DNA of 64,000 nucleotides from Polyangiaceae bacterium (GTDB lineage: Bacteria; Myxococcota_A; Polyangia; Polyangiales; Polyangiaceae), in the NCBI GenBank assembly GCA_041389725.1, contig JAWKRG010000007.1, positions 372,001 to 436,000 on the forward strand, given 5' to 3'. The notes beneath the pieces were generated by a model that saw only the letters and a list, made by a program, of their open reading frames with translations, did no database searches and was not told the origin of the DNA. Position 1 is the stretch's first letter; the number at the start of each line of letters is the position of its first letter. A program made the translations under genes and the position numbers. Shown piece after piece: positions 41,891 to 51,862 of the stretch.

Positions 41891-44163
41891 ATGCAGGACA
41901 AGATTCGTTGGGCGGCTGGATTCATTGCACTGTTGCTCGTCGCATGCGGCGGCGATGACGGGGCTGGTGGCGCCGGTGGCGGTGGTGCGGACGCCGGCCT
42001 GGGGGCAGCGCGGGCAGTGCTGCCTTCGGGGGCAACAGCGGCGCGACGACGGGTGGCGCCAGTGGAAGCGGGGGCACGAGCGGCAGTGGTGGCCTGGCGG
42101 GAGACGCCGGCGTGGATGCTTCCCTCGGTGGTACGGCTGGATCGAGTGGCACCGCGGGTAATGAGCGGCTCTGCGGGCCTTGGCGGCTTCGCAACGGGTG
42201 GCGCGAGGGAAGCGGAGGCACGGGCGGAAACGGTGGAGCCACTGGGGGAACGGGCGGAGCCACCGGCGGCTCGGGCGGTGTCGGTGGTACGGGTGGGGCC
42301 GGCGGCGGCACCGGTGGCGTCGGCGGTTCCGGGTGGAGTACCGGCGGCGCGAGTGGCGCCGGGGGTACGGGAGGCGGCGCGCCGATGAACACTGCGCTTC
42401 CCGCCGTGAGCGGAAGCGCAAAGGGTGTTCGACACCTTGAACAGCACCAACGGCAGCTGGCTGCCAACCACCGGGCTCACTTTCACCCGGAGCTTGGTTG
42501 CGCTGTGATGCCGCGGGCGCCAACTGTGCGGTCATTCCCGGAGCCACGGCCAGCACGTACCTGCTGGAGCGGGAGGGACTTTTGGTGCAACGCTACGTCC
42601 GAGTCGCCGCAGACGACGGCTCCACTCAGGTATATCGGCAGACTCGCCGCAGACGGCGTGGTGGGCGCGCCGACGTGCCCTTCGCCGATCACCGTCGGCC
42701 CCCTGGCCGCGGGAACGATCTCCGAAGCGCCGGGAGGCGTGGCGTGGAGCAATCCCACGCAGGCTGCGGCCGACGATGCGGGTCGCCAGCGCCACAGCCA
42801 TGAAGCGTGCGGCGCGCACGGACCACTTCGGTCAAGGGCTTCGGCTTCTCGGTCCCAGCGTGGGCACAGCACCGGAGTGCAGGTCGACGTCAAGCGTTCG
42901 GCTACGGGCGGTGCGGTCCGGGATGGCGAGTAGAACTAGGGCCCCGGCAAGATCATTGCGAACCTCGCGAAGACCACGACCTGGCCTGCAACGCCAGGGG
43001 TCGCCAGTTACGGTGGTCCAACGACCAACTACTTGAATGGTTGGCCCGCCACGACGATCAACGACCCGGAGTTTGGCGTGCGGATCGTCGCTGAGAATAC
43101 CGGCACGACCTTGGCCACTGCCAACGTGGACTCGGTGCAGATCACGCTCTTCTACACGAGCGGTCCCGCCCTTTGGACCCAAGTCGCCCACGATCATCAG
43201 CAACGACACGACCATCGGAAGCCTGCCATGGGTCAATCCAGGGCAACGCGGCAGTGCTCGACGGCGTGTACGCCGATTCACGGCTGCTGATTGGCAAGTC
43301 GATCACCTACGGCCTAGCTTCAATGGGGCTTTGGCTTCGGCCTGCCCGCTGGAAAGCAACCTCGGGGGATCTACGTGGAAGTCACGCGCAAGGGCTCGAG
43401 CAGCCTGGCGAGCTTCATCCCAGGACAGGGGTATTCGCCTGATGAAAGGGGGCGGCTTGCCGGGACCGAGTTCAACACGGGCGACGCTGGACGAGCACGG
43501 TCGAGACCAAGTCCTTCGGCGGTGCGCTGTCGAAGTTCGGCAACACGCTGACGGCCGCTGATGTTGCGGACCCAGGGTTCGGCGCTTCGCGGCGGAGAAC
43601 GCTCCACCAGCGTCAACGGACCGGCGAGTGTGGATGCGGTGCAGATGTGGGTCGTCTACGACGCAGCGGCAACCAGCAGCGCCCGATTCGCCACCACCGC
43701 CAGTGCCACGGCGTGCAGCAGCAGAACCTCGCCAACGCCGCCGCCGCCGACGGGGCGTCGGCAGGGACTGCCGCAGCGGTGCCTCGGTCAGCAATTCGTT
43801 GCGCTCGGGCGCGCACCTTTTCAGCGTGCCCACCGGATGCTTGGGTGCGTGGTGTGGCTCTGCAGCTTCGCCGCGGCACACTATCTGGCGCCGGCATCGA
43901 GGACTCCCGGAGTCAACCTGCGCTTGGCCGGCACCACCCTGCCCGCCAACCGCGCAGTGGCCGGCGTGTGGCCAGTGGCGCTGGCCACCGCCAACTACGG
44001 CGGGGCGACGGATCTCGGGGGCCAAGGCGTAGTGCTGCCCAGTGATGTGAACGCGGCGAGCTTCGGCATCGAGTTCGCTTCCAAGTACACTCAGACGGCA
44101 GGCAACGACTGGACCTATGTGGACGGTGTGGCACTTGAAGTGACCTACTGCGCACATCCCTAG
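41891..44163 (+). pseudogene. Decayed modular lipoprotein, several frameshifts
   Basis: The ATG at 41891 starts a lipoprotein signal (DKIRWAAGFIALLLVAC), followed by a Gly-rich linker that changes frame near 42,000. Protein-like sequence then passes through all three frames: ANCAVIPGATASTYLLERE (frame 3), PSPITVGPLAAGTISEAPGG (frame 1), VKGFGFSVPAW (frame 3), then AKTTTWPATPGVASYGGPTN (frame 1). The end is ANVDSVQITLFYTSG, ASVDAVQMWVVYDAA and TYVDGVALEVTYCAHP, three related modules at about 43,120, 43,630 and 44,110. At least six frame changes are needed. The gene is either decayed or this part of the sequence carries errors. Confidence 0.75.
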
Positions 44164-44225
44164 ATCTAGCCTCGCAGGCGTTGGTTTCGGGCTCGGACGT
44201 GACCGGTGCGCCGTGTCCACGCCAG

Positions 44226-45686
44226 CTAGCGCTTGGTCTTTTCGTATCGCGACGGCTGCGCCACGAAGCGATCGCGGCACATGGGTGAGCAGAAGTAGTG
44301 CGTGTGCCCAGCGTGGCTGGTGCGGGGCGTGCTGCTGGTGACGCGCACTTTCATCGAGCACACCGGATCGATCACCACGGCCGGGGTCTTGGCTGTCGAC
44401 GACGGAGCCTTCGCTGACTTGCTCGTCGACGAATTCGACGATGCGGCTTGCGACGACGCGGTCTTCGACGCGGCGGTGGGCGCGACGGCGATTGTTGCAG
44501 ACGGTGCGGCGGAGCTCGTTGGCGCGGCGGTAGTCGCCGACACGGTCGTGTTCGTCGCAGCTGGCGCACTGGGTGCCACAGCCACGCCCTTTGCGCCAGG
44601 AGTGTCACTCACCGGAGCTCCCTTTGCCAGCGCAGCAACCGACGTCGTGCCCGCAGGGGCACTCGCAGGATCGGCAAGCGCGGCGGCGACGGCCTCTGCG
44701 GCAGCGCCACCCGTGCCCACGGGCGCCGCGGGGTCCGGCGCAGAAGCCGTCAGACCCTCCACGTACTTCAGCAGTACGTCGAGCTCTTGGTTCGAGATCT
44801 GTCCGTCGTAGCTCGGCATCAGTCGCAGATAGCCATCGACCACCTTCGCCCCAGGCGCCGTGATGGACTCGCGTAGGTAGGCGCGGTCCACGGTGACTCG
44901 CGCGCCACCCTCCAAGGCAACCTGCTTGCCCCAGGTCCCGCGCAGTTCGGGAGCCAGGTCCGGTCGCGTGTGACAGGCGGGGCAGCCCAAAGTGCGATAG
45001 AGCGTCTCGCCATCGGCTTTCGCGCTCAGCGACCCGGCTTTGCCGAACAGTGATTGGGCGTCCCGCACCAGCCGTTCGACCGCCACGTCGTCGTTGCTGT
45101 CGTACACGCCACGCACGTCCCCTTTGGCGTCCACCAGGAAGAACGTGCTGGAGTGCATGATTGCGTTCTTCTCGTCCTCACTCGGCTCGACCGCGACTCG
45201 CATGCCTTCTGCCACGTCCTCGAGGCCCTTCGGAGTCGTGGCCAGCAACGTCCAGCGTGGCTCGCCTTCGGGACGCCATTGGCGCGCGTACTCGCCCAGC
45301 ACGGCGGGAGTGTCGTTGGCTGGGTCGACGGAGAAAGAAACGAAACGCAATTCAGGACTCGGCAGCCGGCGCTGCAACAGCACCATCTTCGCCGTGATCA
45401 GGGGGCAGACCGTGGTGCAGGTCGTGAAGATGAAGTCCGCGATGAACGGCCTGCCCTTCAGTTGCCCAGCGGTCGTGGTGCGGCCGCTCTGATCCGGAAA
45501 AGAGAACTCCGGCACGCTCCACAACACCGGCAGACCACCGTCCTCCCCCGCGGAGGAGTTGTAAGCGTAGTACTCCGCCGAAGGCCGCGCCTTCTTTCCG
45601 GAGATCACGAAGACGGATCCCACCAGCCCGATGCCCGCGACGGCCGCCGCAGCAAAAGCGACGTTGAGCATCGTCGCGCGCTTCAT
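44226..45686 (-). CDS. SCO1/SenC - cytochrome c - YHS fusion protein
   Basis: Three domains are joined in 486 residues. An N-terminal membrane anchor (residues 7-29) is followed by a SCO copper chaperone (residues 55-215) with copper site TTCTTVCPL (Cys 90, Cys 94) and IMHSSTFFLVD (His 178). Residues 225-312 are a class I cytochrome c with heme site GCPACHTR (Cys 235, Cys 238, His 239) and distal Met 290 in RLMPSY. A Thr/Ala/Ser linker of about 120 residues leads to a C-terminal YHS-type domain, VIDPVCSMKV then HYFCSPMCRDRFV (Cys 443, 466, 470). SCO builds the Cu-A centre of cytochrome oxidase. The fusion may link copper delivery to electron supply. Confidence 0.88.
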   Translation of the reverse strand: MKRATMLNVAFAAAAVAGIGLVGSVFVISGKKARPSAEYYAYNSSAGEDGGLPVLWSVPEFSFPDQSGRTTTAGQLKGRPFIADFIFTTCTTVCPLITAKMVLLQRRLPSPELRFVSFSVDPANDTPAVLGEYARQWRPEGEPRWTLLATTPKGLEDVAEGMRVAVEPSEDEKNAIMHSSTFFLVDAKGDVRGVYDSNDDVAVERLVRDAQSLFGKAGSLSAKADGETLYRTLGCPACHTRPDLAPELRGTWGKQVALEGGARVTVDRAYLRESITAPGAKVVDGYLRLMPSYDGQISNQELDVLLKYVEGLTASAPDPAAPVGTGGAAAEAVAAALADPASAPAGTTSVAALAKGAPVSDTPGAKGVAVAPSAPAATNTTVSATTAAPTSSAAPSATIAVAPTAASKTASSQAASSNSSTSKSAKAPSSTAKTPAVVIDPVCSMKVRVTSSTPRTSHAGHTHYFCSPMCRDRFVAQPSRYEKTKR

Positions 45687-45876
45687 GGCGCGTTCATAGC
45701 TCCGGAGTCGACGGGGTCAATGCGACAAGGCGTCGCAGCCCCGCCCTGGCCACGGCCACCTGGCGAGGCCAGCGCCGCCAGGGTCAGAATCAGGGTTTTG
45801 TGGGCATTTATGCCTGGCATGAACGCTGCTGTAGCCCCGCAGCATGTTGCAGGAAATCAGCTCCAACGATGCATTC

Positions 45877-47427
45877 ATGGACAAGCTCATCGGGCTCGCG
45901 ACGGTGCAGTCGAGCGCGCTGGTAGGTCTCGATGCGCGCGCCATCCACGTAGAAGTCTGCTGTAGCCGCGGCCCCGGGATGTTCCAGCTCGTGGGGCTGG
46001 CGCAAGCACCCGTGAAGGAGGCGCGCGTGCGCGTGTCCAGCTCGTTGTCCCGAATCGGCGTCCTTCTGGCCGAGCACGCCATCACCGTGAACCTGGCGCC
46101 CGCGGATCTGCCCAAGGGCGGGGCGGCGCTGGATCTCGCCATTGCCCTCGGCGTGCTGATGGCGATTCAGCAACTAGACGAGAACTGCCTGGACGACACG
46201 ATCGTGCTCGGCGAGCTGTCCCTGGATGGCGCGCTACGCCCAGCGCGGGGCGTGCTCCCTCAACTCGACGCCGCACACGGCCGCGGCCTGCGCACGGCGA
46301 TCGTGCCGGCGCCCAATGCACGTGAAGCGGGCCTGGTGCGCGGCCTGGACGTGCGCGCCGCCACGCACCTTGCGGACGTCATCGCGCACTTGAAGGGCGA
46401 ACGGCAACTGCCGCGCGTACCGGCAACGGATCTCGTGCCTGCGGCGGCCGAAGCAACCTTCGGCGACATGGCGGACGTGCGCGGGCAGCCGACGGCGCGA
46501 CGCGCCGTCGAAGTCGCAGCAGCGGGCGGGCACAATCTGCTCTTCATCGGGCCACCGGGCGGCGGCAAGACGCTCTTGGCGCGGCTGCTGCCGACGCTCT
46601 TGCCTGCCCTCACCTTCGACGAAGCGCTCGAGGCCACGGCGGTGCACAGCGTGGCCGGATTGATCGACCCGGCCGAAGGCATGGTGCGCGTGCGCCCCTT
46701 CCGCGCACCGCATCACTCGGTGAGCGACGCCGGCCTCGTCGGCGGTGGCGACATTCCAAGGCCCGGGGAGATCAGCCTCGCCCACCACGGGGTGCTGTTC
46801 CTGGACGAGCTCCTCGAGTTCCGCCGCTCCACCCTGGAGACGTTGCGTCAACCCTTGGAGGACGGAAAGGTCTGCATTGCGCGGGCAAAAGCGCGAGCCT
46901 GGTTTCCGGCGCGTCCCCTGCTCGTCACGGCCGTCAATCCGTGTCCGTGTGGCTACGCGGGACACCCGCGTCGCAGCTGTCGCTGTTCACCCCATACACG
47001 CAGCCGCTACCTGGCGCGGCTGTCGGGGCCGCTCCTCGATCGCATCGACCTGCATGTCTCCGTGCCACCCGTAGACGTGCACGCGATCACTCGAGCGCAG
47101 AAGGCCGAGTGCTCCTCGGCGATCCGCGCGCGGGTCGCCAAAGCTCGGGAGATCCAGCGAGAGCGCGGCGACCGCCTCGGCCTGAGGGCGCGGCTCAACA
47201 GCGAACTGTCGCATACGGATCTCGAGCACGTTGCGCCGCTGGATAGACACGGCCGCGCACTGATCGAAGCCGCCACCACTCGCCTGGGTCTTTCCGCGCG
47301 AGCCTACGTCCGCGTGCTGCGGGTCGCACGCACCATCGCCGATCTGAGCGGCAGTGAATCCATCGACAGTGCTCACCTGGCGGAAGCCATCCAGGGGCGT
47401 CTGCTCGACCGCAGTCCCACGACCTGA
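45877..47427 (+). CDS. YifB/ComM family Mg-chelatase-like ATPase
   Basis: The family N-terminus starts at ATG 45877 (MDKLIGLATVQSSALVGLDA). The ATG at 45844 would add 11 residues. The protein has the ComM N-terminal domain (VEVCCSRGPGMFQLVGLAQA, then DLAIALGVLMA), a Walker A GPPGGGKTLLARLLP, a Walker B GVLFLDELLEFR, and the Cys cluster CPCGYAGHPRRSCRCSP of this family. ComM is a hexameric helicase that supports branch migration in natural transformation. The length (516 residues) is typical. The recA gene follows after about 46 bases and the pair likely shares a transcript, both acting in recombination. Confidence 0.92.
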   Translation: MDKLIGLATVQSSALVGLDARAIHVEVCCSRGPGMFQLVGLAQAPVKEARVRVSSSLSRIGVLLAEHAITVNLAPADLPKGGAALDLAIALGVLMAIQQLDENCLDDTIVLGELSLDGALRPARGVLPQLDAAHGRGLRTAIVPAPNAREAGLVRGLDVRAATHLADVIAHLKGERQLPRVPATDLVPAAAEATFGDMADVRGQPTARRAVEVAAAGGHNLLFIGPPGGGKTLLARLLPTLLPALTFDEALEATAVHSVAGLIDPAEGMVRVRPFRAPHHSVSDAGLVGGGDIPRPGEISLAHHGVLFLDELLEFRRSTLETLRQPLEDGKVCIARAKARAWFPARPLLVTAVNPCPCGYAGHPRRSCRCSPHTRSRYLARLSGPLLDRIDLHVSVPPVDVHAITRAQKAECSSAIRARVAKAREIQRERGDRLGLRARLNSELSHTDLEHVAPLDRHGRALIEAATTRLGLSARAYVRVLRVARTIADLSGSESIDSAHLAEAIQGRLLDRSPTT

Positions 47428-47473
47428 GCGCTTGGTGCGCCGCGTCGCGATGTCAGAAAGAAGGAGAAACACA

Positions 47474-48496
47474 ATGTCCAAGAAGCAACGAGAAGAAGAC
47501 GACCTGGGCGAGATCGTCACCCTGGTCGAGAAGAACCACGGCAAGGGCGCGCTGATGCGCCTGGGCGCGGAGGCGGGGAGTGAACCAGTTCCCATCATCC
47601 CAAGCGGATCCCTGGCGCTGGACCAAGCCCTCGGTGTTGGGGGCTACCCGCGCGGACGCATCGTCGAGGTGTTCGGCCCCGAGTCGAGTGGCAAGACCAC
47701 GCTGACCTTGCACGCCATCGCCGAGGTGCAGCGTGCCGGCGGCGTGGCCGCCTTCATCGACGCCGAGCACGCCTTTGACATGCGCTACGCCAAATCCGTG
47801 GGCATCAATCTGTCTCGGCTTTTGATCGCGCAGCCCGACTGCGGCGAGCAAGCCCTCGACATCGCGGAGACCCTCACGCGCAGCGGCGCGTGCGATCTGG
47901 TGGTCGTGGATTCGGTGGCTGCGCTGGTGCCCAAGGCCGAAATCGAGGGCGACATGGGCGCTTCGCACATGGGACTGCAGGCACGCTTGATGAGCCAGGC
48001 ACTGCGCAAACTGACCAGCGTGGCTCACCGAACCGGCACGACCCTCATCTTCATCAACCAGCTGCGCCAGAAGATCGGCGTGGTCTTCGGCAACCCCGAG
48101 ACCACGCCGGGGGGCACGGCGATGAAGTTCTACGCCAGCGTGCGGCTCGACGTGCGACGCATCGGCAAGGTGGAGGTCGGCGATAGCGTGGTCGGCAATC
48201 GCACACGCGTGCGTGTCGTCAAGAACAAGGTCGCGCCGCCCTTCACCGAAGCCGAGTTCGACGTCCGCTGGGGGCTGGGCATCGACTCCGCCACGGATCT
48301 GCTCGATACCGCAGTGCGCGTGGGCGTGCTCGAACGCAACGGTTCCCACCTGGCCCTCGACGGCAAGAGCATCGGCCAAGGGCGCGAGCGCGCCCGCGAA
48401 GCCCTGATGACCTCCCCGGAGCTGCGCGGTGCCCTCGAACTGCGGACCTACGCCGAGCTACCGGAGCTGGGCGCCACCCGCGCACGCGCCGCGTGA
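47474..48496 (+). CDS. recA: Recombinase A
   Basis: ATG at 47474 follows AAGGAG. The 340-residue protein shows the RecA core: Walker A GPESSGKTTLTLHAI, DLVVVDSVAALVPKAEIEGD, loop 1 GASHMGLQARLMSQAL, TLIFINQLRQKIG, loop 2 FGNPETTPGGTAMKFYAS. It forms filaments on single-stranded DNA for homologous recombination and the SOS response. The C-terminus is short and ends ELGATRARAA, so the usual acidic tail is missing. Myxobacteria often hold two RecA proteins, and this may be one of them. No LexA box is obvious upstream. A strong hairpin follows the stop. Confidence 0.97.
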   Translation: MSKKQREEDDLGEIVTLVEKNHGKGALMRLGAEAGSEPVPIIPSGSLALDQALGVGGYPRGRIVEVFGPESSGKTTLTLHAIAEVQRAGGVAAFIDAEHAFDMRYAKSVGINLSRLLIAQPDCGEQALDIAETLTRSGACDLVVVDSVAALVPKAEIEGDMGASHMGLQARLMSQALRKLTSVAHRTGTTLIFINQLRQKIGVVFGNPETTPGGTAMKFYASVRLDVRRIGKVEVGDSVVGNRTRVRVVKNKVAPPFTEAEFDVRWGLGIDSATDLLDTAVRVGVLERNGSHLALDGKSIGQGRERAREALMTSPELRGALELRTYAELPELGATRARAA

Positions 48497-48504
48497 TCCG
48501 CACT

Positions 48505-48545
48505 CCCCGAGGAACCGCCCGTCGCGTGGAGGCGGTTCCTCGGGG
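48505..48545. terminator. Strong hairpin downstream of recA
   Basis: CCCCGAGGAACCGCC (48505-48519) and its exact complement GGCGGTTCCTCGGGG (48531-48545) form a perfect 15-bp stem with an 11-base loop. It begins 8 bases after the recA stop. There is no T-run, which is usual in such GC-rich genomes. Confidence 0.75.
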
Positions 48546-48614
48546 GCCCGGGCGTAGCTGGCGTGGCGGAGTCGCAACGGCATGCCAGGAGCGTAGGTGC
48601 CGAAGGAAGTCGAC

Positions 48615-49469
48615 ATGCCGTCATTGCTACACGAAGGTCTGCTGGCGCTGATTCGGGAGCGACCCGAGTTTGCGGCAGACCTGCTGCGTGAGGTGCTGCG
48701 CGTCGAGGTGCCAGAGTTCACCGAAGCGCGAATCGCGGAAGCCACGCTGACCGAACTCATCCCGGCCGAGTATCGCGCGGATCTTGTCGTGCTCTTGGTG
48801 AACGACAAGCCTGTCTTCGGTGTCGTGCACGAAGCACAGCTCGAGCCAAAGCCGCGCAAGCGCTTCACGTGGCCGGTCTATGCCACTGCGCTGCGTGCTC
48901 GTTTCGAGTGCGACGTCGCCGTAGTCGTAGTCACCGTTGACGACGCCACGGCGCGTTGGGCGTCCGAGCCCATCTTACTGGGAGGTCAGTCCGTGTACGT
49001 TCCCTACGTCATCGGGCCTCGGGGCGTTCCACTCGTAACCGATGAGGAGCACGCCAAGCGGGATCCCGAGCTGGCGGTATTGTCCGTCATGGCCCACGGG
49101 CGAGGGGAGGAATCCGTCGCCGTGGCCGCGGCCCGCGCTGCCATCGCCGGGATCGCCGGAATCGACGAAGACCGCTGGGTGCTATACTCCAGCTTGATAG
49201 AGTCGTCGCTCAGCGACGCGGCCAGAAAGGCCTTCGAAATGCTGCCGAAAGCCCATCAATTCTTCAGCGAGTCCCAGCGCAAGTCCTTCGACCGAGGGCG
49301 CGTGCAATCGCAGGCCCGGGCCATCATTCGCGTGCTCTCACGGCGCAACCTAGCCGTGTTCGCCGAGCAGCGCGAGCGCATCGAGAGCTGCACCGATCTG
49401 GAGACACTGGATCGCTGGCTCGATCGCGCCGTCACCGCTGCCAGCACTGAAGACATCTTTGCCGAGTAG
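48615..49469 (+). CDS. Rpn-like/DUF4351-type putative nuclease
   Basis: ATG at 48615 follows GAAGGAAG. A GTG at 48597 is also open. The 284-residue protein begins MPSLLHEGLLALIRERPEFA, then has EYRADLVVLLVNDKPVFGVV and HEAQLEPKPRKRFTWPVYAT. The order Asp, then Glu-x-Gln in a strand, is the PD-(D/E)xK-type core shared with Rpn proteins. The C-terminus holds a helical block (RAIIRVLSRRNLAVFAEQRE) with the ending LDRAVTAASTEDIFAE, similar to the damaged Rpn gene at 35.1 kb. It is intact. Function is probably DNA cleavage in recombination, but this is not shown. Confidence 0.7.
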   Translation: MPSLLHEGLLALIRERPEFAADLLREVLRVEVPEFTEARIAEATLTELIPAEYRADLVVLLVNDKPVFGVVHEAQLEPKPRKRFTWPVYATALRARFECDVAVVVVTVDDATARWASEPILLGGQSVYVPYVIGPRGVPLVTDEEHAKRDPELAVLSVMAHGRGEESVAVAAARAAIAGIAGIDEDRWVLYSSLIESSLSDAARKAFEMLPKAHQFFSESQRKSFDRGRVQSQARAIIRVLSRRNLAVFAEQRERIESCTDLETLDRWLDRAVTAASTEDIFAE

Positions 49470-49501
49470 TACGCGGGACTGGGCCTGAATTCGAGTGCGC
49501 C

Positions 49502-50687
49502 TCAATCCTGCAACTGCGCGACGCCGCGGCGCAAGATGTCGAGGAACTCGTCGATCACGTCGAGGTGGGTGCGGAAGTTGAGCACGGCCAAGCGCAGCAT
49601 GAAGCGACCGTCGAGGGTCGTCGACGAGACGAATACGCGACCGTCGCTCAAGACGTGGTCGAGCAAGGCGCGATTGAATGCGTCGGCGTCGCCTCGCTTG
49701 GGAACGAAGCGGTAGGTCACCACGGACAGATCCGGCTCGGGCCCGACTTCGAAACCGAGGCCTTGGACTTGCTCGTGGAAGTAGCGCGCCAAGAGCCGCT
49801 TTTCCCGCAGGCAGCTGCGGAAGGGCGCCAGGCCGAACAGCATGAGCGGCAGCCACAGCCGGAGTCCGCGCCAGTGCTTGGTCAGCTCCGGCGATAGATC
49901 CGCGGGCGAGTCCGACGCATCACTGCCGGCGCGCGCATCCTGCATGTAGGCAGCGCTGGAGCTGAACGCCCGGCGCAGCGCGTCGCCCTCACGCACGAGC
50001 ACGGCGCCGGTGCCGTAGGGAAGGAACAGTCCCTTGTGGGGATCGAGCACCAGTGAGTCTGCGCGTTCCATGCCGGCGAGCAGCGGGCGGCACTCGTCCA
50101 ACAACGCGAAGAACCCGCCGTAGGCCGCGTCGACGTGGAGCCACAGTTCGTGGCGCTCGCAAACTTCCGCAATTTCTTGGAGCGGATCGACGGCGCCGAC
50201 GTTGGTCGTGCCTGCCGCTGCCACCACCAGCCACGGGCACAGGCCCGACGCGCGATCTCGTTCTACGGCTGCTTCGAGGGCGTCCGGGCGCATGCGGCGG
50301 CGATCGTCGTGCTCGACGCGAACCAGTCGGCCCGAGGAGAGCCCGGCCACGTGCAATGCCTTGTCGATGCTGTGGTGTGCGTCGTCGCTGGTGTAGACCA
50401 CGGCGCGATCGAAGTCGCGCGGGCTCAGCCTCGTCGCGTCGCGTGCTGCGACGATCGCGGTCAGGTTCGCAATGCTACCTCCCGAAGCAAGATGCCCGCT
50501 GGCCGTCGCCGGGTAGCCGACCAGCTCGGCCATCCACGCGAGCAGCACGCGCTCCATCTCCGCGGCGCCGGGACTGGCGAAGCGCACGCCCGCGTAGCGA
50601 TTGCTCACCGCCGCCAAGTAGTCCCCTAGGGCCGAGGGAAACGTCGCACTCGAGGGCCTCGAGCTCCTGACGCAGCCGCTCAGTCAT
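49502..50687 (-). CDS. Group II PLP decarboxylase, 5' part damaged
   Basis: The main frame from TTG at 50617 encodes about 371 residues of a group II amino acid decarboxylase: FASPGAAEMERVLLAWMAEL, ASGHLASGGSIANLTA, HVDAAYGGFF (cofactor Asp), and the Schiff-base Lys in VLDPHKGLFLPYGTG. The N-terminal 100 residues of the family are missing. A start peptide, MTERLRQELEALE, is found at 50687 in another frame only 22 codons ahead. This suggests an internal deletion plus a frame change near the repeat CTCGAGGCCCTCGAG. The gene may be inactive. The start is 7 bases from the permease stop, so a common operon of exchange and decarboxylation is likely. Confidence 0.75.
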
Positions 50688-50693
50688 GCTGCC

Positions 50694-51698
50694 TCAACCC
50701 GGGGCAGCCTTGCGCTTCGCGAGCACGGACGGCAGTGACAGCACCACGATGGCTGCCACCACCAAGCCCGCGCCGAAGAGCTCCGTGCCGCCCGGTGGGC
50801 GTCGCCCCAGAAGCAGCGCCAGGGAGAAGCTGGCGCAAACCCCAGCCAAGATGCTGCTGGCTCGGTTCACGGGGACGCAGAAGCTGTTCTCGCGTCCATC
50901 GAGGAGAATCAGTCCACCGAACACACCCGTTCCCTGCGAAAGGAGTCCGACGAGCAGCACCTCCAGAACGCGTGGATGCTGCCACAACCCCACGAAGCCC
51001 TGCCGGACTTCGGCGGCAATGCCGCTCTCCCCCACCACCGAGAGAATGCCGAGAAAGGCCACGACCAAGGGAGTGGCGGTCATCTGCTCTTCGACGAAGT
51101 AGCGCTTGGTCACGTCGGGATCGTCCGACTTCGCGAGCCGGCTCATGAACCTCAGGCGCACGAAGTAGCCGAGCAAGTAAATGCTCACGTCAACGATCGC
51201 GACAACGGTCATGGCCGTGCCACTGCGGCTGCCACCGAAGAACGCCACGAAGAGCGCGCCGAGACTCAGCCCCAGGGCGAGCCAAGAAAACCAGCGCACC
51301 CGGCGACGGCTCGCGAAATCCACCACGGGCGCGATGGCGAGGACGCCGCCGCGCATCAGTAGCATCATGAACACGATGGACACGCCCTCGAAGGTGTAGG
51401 CCAGCGTGGTGGTGGCGATGATGGCGGCCGTGCAGAGCCCGGACAGAAAAGTCCAGGGCCCTGGCATGGGGACCCGAAGGCCAAAGATGTTGCGGCGGCT
51501 GGCGTAGCGCCACCAGCCTAGCGCCGTCAGAAAAACGAACATGCCCACCAACGACGCCATGCTGGTGAGCGGCAGCAACTCGAAGCCCGCGATGCCGCGC
51601 GGCATGTTCGACAGCAGCCCGGAAGAGAGCGCCTTCGTCAGGGCGCTGTAGGGCACGTAGCACGCAAAGTAGCCGAAGGCGTACGCCCAGATGCGCAT
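50694..51698 (-). CDS. Multispan membrane permease, DMT-like
   Basis: The start is ATG at 51698 (MRIWAYAFGYFACYVPYSALTKA). An upstream ATG at 51725 is less likely. About ten hydrophobic spans can be seen, for example LVGMFVFLTALGWW, WTFLSGLCTAAIIATTTLAY, VFMMLLMRGGVLAIAPVVDF and LFGAGLVVAAIVVLSL. The arrangement of spans with RNIFGLRVPMPGPWTFL resembles drug/metabolite transporters, but signature motifs are weak. The decarboxylase lies immediately downstream on the same strand, so it may exchange an amino acid for the amine. The substrate is unknown. Confidence 0.7.
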   Translation of the reverse strand: MRIWAYAFGYFACYVPYSALTKALSSGLLSNMPRGIAGFELLPLTSMASLVGMFVFLTALGWWRYASRRNIFGLRVPMPGPWTFLSGLCTAAIIATTTLAYTFEGVSIVFMMLLMRGGVLAIAPVVDFASRRRVRWFSWLALGLSLGALFVAFFGGSRSGTAMTVVAIVDVSIYLLGYFVRLRFMSRLAKSDDPDVTKRYFVEEQMTATPLVVAFLGILSVVGESGIAAEVRQGFVGLWQHPRVLEVLLVGLLSQGTGVFGGLILLDGRENSFCVPVNRASSILAGVCASFSLALLLGRRPPGGTELFGAGLVVAAIVVLSLPSVLAKRKAAPG

Positions 51699-51862
51699 GC
51701 TCGATCCCGCGGCTGGCTGGTTCAACGGTTCACCCGCCCTGCAGCCTAGACGCGGCGGCGGACGATCACCAATTCCGTGGACCGCGCGACCGGCGCGCCT
51801 CTCGAGCGGGCTGGTCTGGCGACCGGGCTTCCGTGCTAGACTGCGCGGCTCGCGGAGGTGTC

